Origin: JAYQKL01 sp049890195
GTDB lineage: Bacteria > Pseudomonadota > Alphaproteobacteria > RS24
DNA length: 64,000 bases
Assembly (NCBI GenBank): GCA_049890195.1
Contig: JBMHBY010000003.1
Span: 186,001-250,000 of the forward strand
Direction: 5' to 3'
Shown here one piece after another: positions 24,301-27,795 of this stretch. A program made the position numbers and the translations under genes. Below the pieces are notes generated by a model. The model ran no database searches. It was given only the letters and a program-made list of their open reading frames with translations, and was not told where the DNA came from. The stretch's first letter is position 1. Each line of letters begins with the position of its first letter.

Positions 24301-27300
24301 TTGTCTGCCGTGGCCCGCACCGTCAAATCATCGAGATAGCTGAAGCTGTTGTCCCCGCCGAGCCGCGCAATGGTTTCATTGTTGGCGGTGGCGACCGCGA
24401 CAGAAGCGCCGAACCCGACCGTTCCGCCGGCCGGGGCGTCGGCGCCGTCCTCTCCGCTGTCGGCGTCGCTGTCAAAAGCGTCAAAAACACCGTCCACAGC
24501 ACTTTCGGATGCATCCGACCCATCGGCCACGGCGGTGGTGCGCGTATCGCCCGCCGCCTCAACCAGTGTGTCAGCATTGCCGCTCAGCGTGACATCAAAA
24601 TCATCGTCCAGTTCAGCAATAATGCGGTTGGTTTCGTTGGTGTTGACGGCAATGGCGCCGGCAATCCCGATGCCGTCCTCCCCGGCCGTCGGGGCGCCGG
24701 CCGTGGCGATTACGCCATAACGGTTCTGGTTGCTGACATCTGAACGGTAACTTTCGGTCAGGGCCTGCACGCGCAGGTCCGTCAGATTAAGCGTCAGGTC
24801 GGCATTTTCATTGCCGCCGACATTCGTGCTGACCTCATTGGCGGCAATCTGAATGCCGATGCCGGCACTGCCGCCATTGTCATAATCCTCAGCCTGGCCG
24901 GAGCCGACGGTTTGCGACTGAACGACACTGCGGGCGCGGCCGGTCAGCGCATTGGCGAGAATATCCGGCGCCACGGTCGCCTCATCATCGGATGTCCCGA
25001 TAAAGGCGGAGGTGCGGTTGTCCACCCGCGAAAAGCCGACCGCGCCGGCCACCTGCAAGGTATTGCCGTCTGAATCCGCATCATTGCCGCCGGTCAAACT
25101 GTCCGTCACATTGCCCAAGGCCGTGTTGAACGTATCCTTCAAAACATCGCCGATGGACTGGCCGCCAATCATCGTATCCATGCCCGGTGTCGAGTCGATG
25201 CCGTCGGAAAAGGCGTTCTCGGCATCCTCGGTCGTGGCGTCATTGGCGGCGCGGGCGGCTGTCAAATTCTGCAACACATTATCCGCACTGACGGTCATGT
25301 CGCCGCCGGTGACATCTGCAGTTGCCGCACCCTGGAATTTGACCGTGCTGCTGGAGTCAATCAGGGATACGGCAAACCCCAACGCGCCGGACAGGCCGCC
25401 GGCACCGGACGAGGCGTCGGCCACGGCATTGGAAATGGTGTTGGATTGTGACCCGACATAAAGGCTGTCGCGGGTCTCAATGTCGGTGGTGCCTTCAATC
25501 ACGGTTTCCGCCCGGGTCGTCAAAACGCCGACGGCGCCGGTAAAGGCGACGGCCGGGAAATTCGCCTCCGCATAAAGGGTCGAGCTGGTGCCGGCCTGAC
25601 TGTCAATGCTGGTGCTGCCGGTTGTCGCCGTGATGGTCGTCCCGCCATCGACCGTGGTGGTGGCTTGCGCCGTCGTCACCGCAGCCTGCACGTTCAGGGG
25701 CAGGACGGTCGAAAAGCTGGCCCAGCCAGTCGGCGTCAGATCGGTGACTATATCAGCGTCCGACAGGATCGACACATTGCCGCCGGCAGTAAGGTTGGTG
25801 TCGGTCACATCGACCGTGGCCGTTGCGGTGCGCGAGTCAAAACTGACCAACGCACCCGTGACCGCCGCCTTGTCCTGCAAAGTGGTCGCCGAAACATCAA
25901 GATTGCCGGCCGCATTGATGGTGCTGGACGACAGGGCAATGGAGCTGGTGGCCGTTGACAGCGGGTCGGAATAGACGGAGAGCGGGCTGTTGACCGCGCG
26001 GGCCTCGACGGTTACGGCATCGCCGCTGAGGGTGGCCGAGGTCAGGGAAATGGCTGAGCTGTTCTCACTGTGCGCCCGCAACGCCACATCCCCGGCGGCA
26101 TAAGAGCTGCCGTCCTCAACATGCGCCAGAATTTTGGCCCCGCTGTTGAGGGTGATGTTGTCGGCTTCAAGCGTGATGTCGCCGGAGTCGCCGATTGAGG
26201 CCCCGGTCTCATGATTGCCGGCGACGGAGGGGTTGGCGACATCGCGGCTGGAAACCGTGACATTGGCGTTCAAGGTGATGGTGTCATCGGCCTGCAGGGT
26301 CAGGCTGCCGGCGGACCAGCTTGTGCCGCCGCCTGAGGCGCCGCCCTCGGCCACGCCGTCATCGCGCAGCAGGTCGCTTGACAGGACAATGTTCTCCGGG
26401 TCAATCAAAACCGTGCCGTCTGTGCCCGCTTCGGATGTTGCCTCAAGCCGCCCGCCGGACAGCTCAACCGTTTCACGGGCGGAAAACTCAACAAACCCGC
26501 CATCACCGGCACCGCTTGCATTGGCGCTGACCCGGGCGCCGTCCTCAATCAAAGCACGCTGGTCGGCAAACAGCACCACCGTGCCGCCATGGGCGCCGTC
26601 ACCAAACCCGTCGGCGCTGATATCAGCTCCATTGCCGGCTGTGAGGTTCTCGCCCGCGGTGATATGGATGGAGCCGGGCAGGGGCACCCAGGCGCCCTCC
26701 GCCGCCACACGGCCGGTGATCACCAGATCGGTCTCACTGGCCAAGCGGACCTGCGGTGCAGCCGGAACAGCATCGAGATCAACATACTGCGTCGCCTGCC
26801 GGCCGCTGTTGACGACATTTTCTATCGCCACCCGTGCCGGCTCACCCGTCTCAATGGCACCGCTGACATCAATGCGCCCGGCCTCGACGGAAACCGCCTC
26901 CAGCGCATTGATCTGCCCGGTGACAGAAATCAGACCGGTGCGTGAGATCGGAGCGCCGTTCGACAATATCTGGCTGACCACACCCGGCGACATCAAACCG
27001 GTCGGCTGGAACAGATTGGCCATGAAATCGTGCGTCGGCGTCTGCAGACTCACCTGACCGGCATTGATGATGCCGCTTTCACCGACATAAATGCCATAGG
27101 GGTTCAGGAAATAGACATTACCGCCGATCAGCCCGTTCTTATAGGCATTCAGCAGCCCGTCAATCCGGGTCTCCTTGTCGTGGACAAAATTGATCAGATT
27201 GTCGGTGTTGTCGGGCAGGTGCAGATTGACCTGATTGCCGCGATGCACATCAAACACCGAAAAGGAGTTCAGCCCCGTCGTACCCTGAATGGTCTGGGTG

Positions 27301-27470
27301 CGCACATCGGTCACACGTCCGTCAACGCTGAGCGAGGTCTGGGTGCGCCCGTCCGGGACAATCTGGGCGCCTGAGGATTGGGCATAGGCCATGGGCGGCA
27401 CGACCACCTGGGTCATGCCGAGCACATAGGAAATCAGCTTGGCGCCGTTCTGTTTCACCACCTTAGCCAT
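6333..27470 (-). CDS. Giant filamentous haemagglutinin-type adhesin (TpsA), LktA-like family
   Basis: A single uninterrupted 7,045-codon gene. It starts at an ATG (27470) with AGGTGG upstream. Residues 1-31 look like a signal peptide ending in AYA. The TPS secretion domain follows: right-handed beta-helix sequence with INFVHDKETRIDGLL and a NPYGIYVGESGIINAG motif in place of the classical NPNG. Most of the rest is short repeating beta-helix sequence (turns such as A-x-IG-x-x-A-x-V-x-A). A 12-unit 44-residue repeat lies near the C-terminus, and two helical or Tyr/Asp-rich segments interrupt the helix. The size implies a fibre of several hundred nanometres exported by the neighbouring TpsB. The protein is strongly acidic with very few cysteines. 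Relatives are called leukotoxin LktA-family adhesins, but no toxin activity is implied. Confidence 0.88.
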   Translation of the reverse strand: MAKVVKQNGAKLISYVLGMTQVVVPPMAYAQSSGAQIVPDGRTQTSLSVDGRVTDVRTQTIQGTTGLNSFSVFDVHRGNQVNLHLPDNTDNLINFVHDKETRIDGLLNAYKNGLIGGNVYFLNPYGIYVGESGIINAGQVSLQTPTHDFMANLFQPTGLMSPGVVSQILSNGAPISRTGLISVTGQINALEAVSVEAGRIDVSGAIETGEPARVAIENVVNSGRQATQYVDLDAVPAAPQVRLASETDLVITGRVAAEGAWVPLPGSIHITAGENLTAGNGADISADGFGDGAHGGTVVLFADQRALIEDGARVSANASGAGDGGFVEFSARETVELSGGRLEATSEAGTDGTVLIDPENIVLSSDLLRDDGVAEGGASGGGTSWSAGSLTLQADDTITLNANVTVSSRDVANPSVAGNHETGASIGDSGDITLEADNITLNSGAKILAHVEDGSSYAAGDVALRAHSENSSAISLTSATLSGDAVTVEARAVNSPLSVYSDPLSTATSSIALSSSTINAAGNLDVSATTLQDKAAVTGALVSFDSRTATATVDVTDTNLTAGGNVSILSDADIVTDLTPTGWASFSTVLPLNVQAAVTTAQATTTVDGGTTITATTGSTSIDSQAGTSSTLYAEANFPAVAFTGAVGVLTTRAETVIEGTTDIETRDSLYVGSQSNTISNAVADASSGAGGLSGALGFAVSLIDSSSTVKFQGAATADVTGGDMTVSADNVLQNLTAARAANDATTEDAENAFSDGIDSTPGMDTMIGGQSIGDVLKDTFNTALGNVTDSLTGGNDADSDGNTLQVAGAVGFSRVDNRTSAFIGTSDDEATVAPDILANALTGRARSVVQSQTVGSGQAEDYDNGGSAGIGIQIAANEVSTNVGGNENADLTLNLTDLRVQALTESYRSDVSNQNRYGVIATAGAPTAGEDGIGIAGAIAVNTNETNRIIAELDDDFDVTLSGNADTLVEAAGDTRTTAVADGSDASESAVDGVFDAFDSDADSGEDGADAPAGGTVGFGASVAVATANNETIARLGGDNSFSYLDDLTVRATADNETRTEADAGGKGGIAIIPVAAVTVARNTTTAEIFSGTTLSMSGDVTVRADQTVTASAAGTGNAVLSGDDAKAAIGMAAGLVIGNNDVDAKIGRNISTAGDVTLTALSTTAITSGGQAGANGDDDDDESNNEEESGNDLASGTGAMVGMGNAFAGGDDLDVADITENLNTDTDALGGVENGAGDADENNSLTIAAAFAVNYLEDRTDALVAEGTSIAGGVIGIAADRNTDVNAAADASADSGSYNLGGAVGLNIVDVASLAEVDANAVLSGTSVSVGAGTRSLTDGDDTDSVNEIVSQATAGVGTGEFSLAGAVGLNVVLRNQSQALLDPGTTTTATGGLMVTAQADTRYNTKGKATVGDTNSVFAGIDGFLSSLDDMEALIDGVMTSLGVGDADDVEEVASDEGAGEEEEGAEGNVGIGAGFGINLVFNDNTLAKVANGATLNGGADGPDLTVSASSSTATRTEAEAGAKPDEESGSTAKTSLDAAVAVAIINKTVDASIGTGANLDELGNLSITATGTSDAFSRAYGEVEAEESAVGASVAVAVTHGDVTAALNRSVDESTGITVNAVTDTTDVALADAVAAGTVVREYADKLDISESDLLGTDSLSGSDDDENPSSLKALGGGFSDGDGASFDTTGDSFDGGSEGGDANQSGSVNIAASVSVNWTDHDTSARIADGVTLNSTGNISVLADSDVNYRTRGSGMAVFADNAIGVGAGILKTGQDTTAAIGDNVTITAANNVSVQALTSENQGTDPNNNNTSFGGYASAEGIAGAGGGDLAVAGSLGLVYSDDSQKAEIGSGGDITNSGDLTIRSRATNKIVNRAWALAVASDATCSDPGNCNSDSNKTAVGASIAVNVVTDTNLVQLGEDTSVAATGSATIEAEDLSPLNAEFILDPEDDSTSTEDYITGNYTTILQNASYYAEAIAGGAAQGGNAGSGSLAVTASIGSTKALIGEGVSLTAASADIRAFNESDARHLVGAIAIAEKKAIGGSISGIYLREDVATIIGEEGAADGGQTTTIIANAGNMQIDAEADQETLTFMAAGGVSTNELALSGALGVNVLDTDVETTIVEDAVLRATAGNVDINADSATDIRNFALSVSGSGGSDSAGGSLALNLFLTDKKALVGQATDADTNITIDATGALNVGVDATQEILNGVISASVSTSGNAISGALSSNIIKGDSIAAVRQGADLNTNGSIDAAATETIGVIANDRSTITDLTGTLAASNSTSVGVALGANVFWKNVEASLNSTANAEGNIEVSANNEQNLTATVVGIAGSTGGLAGAGSVSVGLVKSTTNAFIGDDATVYTDGSIKLHAGDDTDIFMLEPAASFSTGGTALAGAVGAAVFIGTTRARVLGGATVQARGNGTVAVDQDSVTTSSPLLEGIMGGDDEETRSALASFNDDFTFDNIKDLFLTEVRDTENKSGISVSATSDQDVISIAASGAVSSDNAIAISLSAGVGVNTTEASIANGATVTANYDGTSADVIVRAISDTYWTDLSAALGAGTGSAGVGVGGDIVIQVKNTLAYIGTGATVRATQDVLVEASNKDKIINSAATLGLGNSAGVAGTAAVGVLVNTTKAYIDGTVEADRDLKVTSDAATDLIQIAGGVGGGGTAGIGASFGVGYVKNTTEAYIDDNAVTNASRDTNVEADTDENSVAAVIAGGIGGTVGVGVSAGIKIHQSNTRAYIKGSVNQTASFAQGGQDVSVRADNTVSTIDVVGGIGGGGTVGVGVSLNALVVQNNAQAYIGGGTNTRVSAHDDISVVAHSDKTTKNFTLAGAAAGTVSVAGNVAVILVGADADDESNEYMEDGEGGSHATHANDRINAINLGSILSDDNSSGDYARTGDALTEVASVFGAQQGNADISATFNPSDSNLSRNKTQAFIENGARVSAGRDLTIDSEDTINTIFTAGAVGGAGVVGVGATVGVLVFNTSSEAYIGTNAVVNVSEDLTINSGTEESVGSGALSAGGAGITSVQGVVMTQATYSRSRAFIEDSASVNQGIARNDSQTVSLLAESDTDLVTFSGSGGGALVGVGITGDVMILEKETRAWIGENALVASGGDIAIDARSQEDLLQIAMSINGGLVGVTGTAGVVVASNTTEASVEDGATVAADDSMRIQATDDTEIDAILITGAGGAVGVGGAVGTYVMENVTRAQIGDNAVVTALAEAAGDGINALTGVIDNSSTTTQTRTVRQQDQSESDETITNTNTDFVAATARGLVIGAVTNEDINLAPVGVAIGAVGVAGTIATTVSESTVEALVGTGTTVNANNTGAGGSQDVRLLAQSETLLNNISTGLAYGGVGVALDVDTQVYAKTVRARLLGDATAKRDISVKADNRDRVIQTMVSSAVGATDGIGGLVGTSVIADTVLAEIGDTTTTSAERDVIVDAEQDIDIVQTGGNVSGGGAGSGVGASLGTLVAKSTNTARIGSGANVTAHRTTRVDAESDTSLNQNIIGFGGGGTAAIVGSIGINVLKTSTLAEIGANTSINATADPAYDAAQSIIVRADDVVTTQGAAGAGAIGGAAGVGVGVTVTVTRNATAARVGNNAVLKARDDVTITADSEKNISNQGIAAAGGLGLGAAGSVALTLVGGSMSEDGSDQLTNDNGNMLAEADTASSRDRSQNQTQDNNGNTSNGGMDNASTSRLDDYDTQARVDAQMGGVQADVEGSGTDSTFAGIGTGVTIETGDDVTIGADEEINLSQIAGGAAFGAVGVGGFVAIGEYNGSVTAQIGDNSSVTLGGDIAVRGTLDSGDNISIDVPVGDDITVGAVNSTVVGATGGILGATLTIAQLNLNEDVTAEIGDSVTIASTSGGADSDVDVTATRDIDAETNVVGLAAGVVAAGVSVGGIEASGNATARIGNDSALGTNTARLGALTVQALNTSTQKVRAVSGGIGYFGAGVGATSLLTDSGNTSAVIGNNTALYGGGLLTVSSDDRARNYGNSVGVAVSAGVSMSGIISRVSAQRNAFTTIGDNTTLVGNGLALTSAIGEAGQKMADSDVVGATGGLVAATGSETTVTADADTKVEIGDNAVLKSNRRVGGAEVSGGAVNLSAANRASIDNNSTAVVAGAAALGVHITRSTSTGDSRIVFGTNTDLVTMSDISINALSDRDSRAEAIAGAGGLIAANGAESIVTHTSNVLISVADGSAAGNGIGIATSGSLTVTAINNDTYDAAMDAGAVALGGVTGAVARTTGRADTNISFGDYADITSNGLVVTADNNLSKSGLDDNFKFDGGGALSVTAGDSKARQSQNALVSFGDNSSMLVTGTLASHQDAVITSRVNVTADDEAIINTGALIGVPVSMTEVVANSTAGIDLGSNTDLVTRRGDITLLADTLSDIDSDARTSVWGLAGVGATGQSKASMTGRNTVNVGTGTDVIANGYLYANAGREASLNSIVANTNIYNNTLIAGIFGEKAEASLTINSDVNIAEGAALRSAQYMVVESSTGSGAAVANGYKEWLQYIGIAVVPLNGSFGSETLSGRGNINLAGTLETGVYNEQYIGFGTGFGSFREDPDSPGDVEKMTLTEADGVYTRSDGTVMDVPVVGTYSDDKTVTLRSSDAISWSFDLNRDPGQDIDLEINELEVAKLRSFNSDAADALADKQTELLADQTFYQGLQSGEMTAQDVLDNLNDDLADKQAELTAAQDAGDPTAEIQQEIDDLQAQIDNFDPDSFSPDEVDYSAELADIATQLNDIQTQIDDFDSSGDPATVAKINNEIAFLEAKKANLNDGPVDVISVGDIFAATGHVYTKADNLTGAATGQIISNNNVSVTIRNDSNSPIEVNNIEVSRTPGGNIYFNDVLVEAEQDVRNLNRDNAAQTGFAMTSSPGNFTTMVQIDGRYDPNSSAYNPDTTVPIKAPAMLMEGTITNRAGSVNVINKNGSIYSNGSIEARRIKVTSGGAFFVNDKTPGIYNIGASPTSDTRDSVSDPVGYGDVAAARTDGIGQPDGDLGGCGTIIAMPFDNNNAEPCAVGTVNQSDDESARLFGDEVYIVANTINVNGLIQSGVAQKSITIGANYDAFTNNDGVSNYTLEDVALDLSGTGSGREGVNGVTAEYNAAEDVVEISGLEAKGGKVTLVGKLISTGNGAIKVLDGYGTFNVTNNSDKDVRINYANTGEVEGIVTLIDDAFADSNGVPRVTQYTRVGNTVSVRNNVGVGGSNPTNLVSSTSGRSSSYAIKNGMRYYWIEGESLQITRTYRTDRSKKTFIGINIGEETNFRPPDSSFTSQEIPASSLPSADFAAVDTGVTSDYTFRMRYDETYYNRDTSTENMSCYTVGLSWAPLYQRCSWTNVTTENSNGSLFYYQDVSADRSVPITFIGQDTGTLNVTSAGGIQIGGEITALNTTTTLTANGGDISMSNANGYIEVGDITMTASGRIGSDARAVKLVQEADDTITATAGTGVKLTSDNGNLRFAQLTNADGDVILEAGENIYLNTQSNILVGDNVSLRANYGEIADTSGNALRVNTMDGTFSAYSRAGDINVIETQGDISIRQINTVGNVTVATVSGSILDGNAEQTDDAAAQAALLALWTDLQLTADTGAVDKRNDQIAGYNRSMEQLYQDYYTLRNLAQDANGAYVYDDYDVNFSYTATTQERQAIAGGSLVTETNALYQDYWALRQVQQDANGNYIATAYNPNFVYVPTEAETTALNNDPDLIAQLKLDQQARYQLGYERFGDPDYDPDFDYTETAVTQLETVRTARYQQAYETFGDPVYVADFTYSAPETEVNAFTEGFAWDQAHLEAPMPGQAFKDITDTTAFVEDSNIIGDNITLTAGAGNIGVFTDTAEFEIAKVYAKELTDEQKVLLSAAEADDVEYNETTGMVTLTQREDLDIKTLNDSSVVNVTAANGFGFIGGETSLNVNSVAVSGELRLKVSGEIQNIRSDDNPAVSSDNLVLEASTGAIGSVDKAMIVEVDDGFRITARAQDGIWLEEATGNVNVGQLFSPAAIALTTPGDILDANTDLITDIKADDVTLRAGGSFGVAAADGDSDTVIGQKALDIASTSITDSTFDMEAAGGGAALYVSNATSLRLTRAVMAGNLDLMTIGDARFGGAFNTNGNRFGLTSFSDVVFDDAANAVFNNTQIDIAASADMRIDSLLDTQGGGVIANIVGALSVGSDGQLLTRSGDLQTSVGQATQIVGTVDTLGGDMSATLLDTLTLAQTGAVRLGGGDLTLTVTEGTSLAGLLDTQGGAVTATLLDGLTLAQSGTTRLGGGALTLSVSESTSLIGLLDTQGGNINANLLDSLSLAESGRVKLGGGDLTLSVSEATSLAGLLDTQGGNIGANLQDSLTLTESGQTQLGGGDLTLVVSEATSLAGLLDTQGGNINANLQNSLSLAESGIMRLDGGDLTLFVSEATNLAGQLDTQGGDMGANLQDSLTLTQTGTLQLGGGDLALTVAEATSLSGSLDTQGGNINANLQNSLTLTQTGILRTAGGNLEMTVAEATSLSGLLNTQGGAVTATLQDNLTLTQTGTLQLGGGALELTVDDATSLAGLLDTQGGNINANLRDTLTLTESGRVQLGDGDLALVVSEAASLAGLLDTQGGNITATLLDSLTLTQNGTLRLGGGDLDLSVAEAASLAGLLDTQGGNITATLLDSIDVTGTVRTAGGDMMSTVADDFTLRGTGRIETANGDFTIDANQGFNQTVNLTDTAVLDVATGRILIEASGLATVTGIRTQAAGADAVTLRAFDIQQGGDVQTDIVRAGTGTINLYANRYINLNDITNTNSSALRLNVAGKSGIGEVRAGAAMLGLNSVPGTVFERLYADHAGILETQSDYLQVVRGITQEDAFFTVSDMNARIGRLKERTLAPQNWTADGGTTSFFETAAIAFGGRLENYSVTGGGDYLNNPNSLLFYDFLYDNPDISSNGIAVTWSPRFILARSEEQRQRIDQRIDMALTSILQGAEYVTDVTQTSAFVNSATLSAGPTDVPSVPGVGLVREQTIVPTVIFESITVDDDFLWITPDPLEENGFVNLSSLSDEGSEPLVRLE
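7427..9010 (-). repeat. Tandem repeat inside the adhesin gene: 12 units of 132 bp (44 residues)
   Basis: The codons for LDTQGG recur every 132 bases, with no insertion or deletion, at 7541, 7673, 7805 and so on up to 8993 (12 positions in exact register). A typical unit runs LDTQGG, NINANLQDSLTL, TQTGTLQLGGG, DLTLTVSEATSLAGL (44 residues). The first two and the last units are the most diverged. The unit probably forms two turns of the beta-helix. Exact length conservation with sequence drift suggests duplication followed by selection on helix geometry. Confidence 0.9.
10115..10660 (-). other. Tyr/Asp-rich imperfect repeat segment within the adhesin
   Basis: Adhesin residues about 5604-5786 leave the beta-helix pattern. 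Four related blocks occur: LYQDYYTLRNLAQDANGAY, then LYQDYWALRQVQQDANGNY, then RYQLGYERFGDPDYDPDF, then RYQQAYETFGDPVYVADF. Each starts with a Tyr-rich amphipathic helix and ends in an Asp/Tyr-rich strand such as NFSYTAT or FDYTET. This looks like a small repeat domain projecting from the fibre, possibly with metal-binding or ligand-binding loops. No known domain was recognised. Confidence 0.6.
13095..13560 (-). other. Predicted coiled-coil segment within the adhesin
   Basis: Adhesin residues about 4638-4793 are rich in Leu, Ala, Gln, Asp and Lys with heptad-like spacing: ADALADKQTELLADQ, LNDDLADKQAELTAAQ, IQQEIDDLQAQIDNF, IATQLNDIQTQIDDF, INNEIAFLEAKKANL. This is strikingly alpha-helical in a protein that is otherwise beta-helix. 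It may form a helical hairpin or bundle on the side of, or at a hinge in, the fibre. The assignment rests on reading the sequence by eye. Confidence 0.65.
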
Positions 27471-27487
27471 GGCCCACCTGAAGGCTG

Positions 27488-27778
27488 TTATTCAGCCTTC
27501 TCTTCACCCTCCTCCGGCTGCACCTGCAGGCAACGCGTATTGATCAGGTCAACCCTGCGCCCCTCATACTGCACAAAGACCGTATTGCACTTATTGTTCG
27601 CGGATTTGTCGATAATGTCATTGTAAATTGTCGCCGCCGCCTGTGTCGCCCCGGCCTGCACACCGGATGTATAGACAGAATTGGACAAATGGCTCCAGGC
27701 GACGATGCCCAGCACGACGGCTGAAACCAGCCCCCACAAACCAAGCCCGATCAACAACCAATCACGTTTCTCTTCCAT
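27488..27778 (-). CDS. Small single-pass membrane protein between tpsB and tpsA
   Basis: 96 residues from the ATG at 27778, preceded by GGGAG at a normal distance (an in-frame GTG at 27787 overlaps less well). The order is a charged MEEKRDW start, one transmembrane helix at about residues 8-27, then an exported domain of about 65 residues with two cysteines about 23 residues apart (NKCNTVF and NTRCLQV) that could form a disulphide in the periplasm, and an acidic Glu-rich tail. It starts 17 bases after the tpsB stop and ends 17 bases before the adhesin start, so it is part of the operon. No family was recognised. A role as a periplasmic chaperone or secretion helper for the adhesin is inference from position only. 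Confidence 0.7.
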   Translation of the reverse strand: MEEKRDWLLIGLGLWGLVSAVVLGIVAWSHLSNSVYTSGVQAGATQAAATIYNDIIDKSANNKCNTVFVQYEGRRVDLINTRCLQVQPEEGEEKAE

Positions 27779-27795
27779 AGCGTTCACTCCCTCTC

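Noticed and set aside
6333..27470. Reading the giant protein as a leukotoxin because of the LktA family name
   Set aside because: Only the secretion domain and beta-helix repeats are visible; no toxin or contact-dependent inhibition C-terminal domain, and no immunity gene follows (the next gene is an M20 peptidase).
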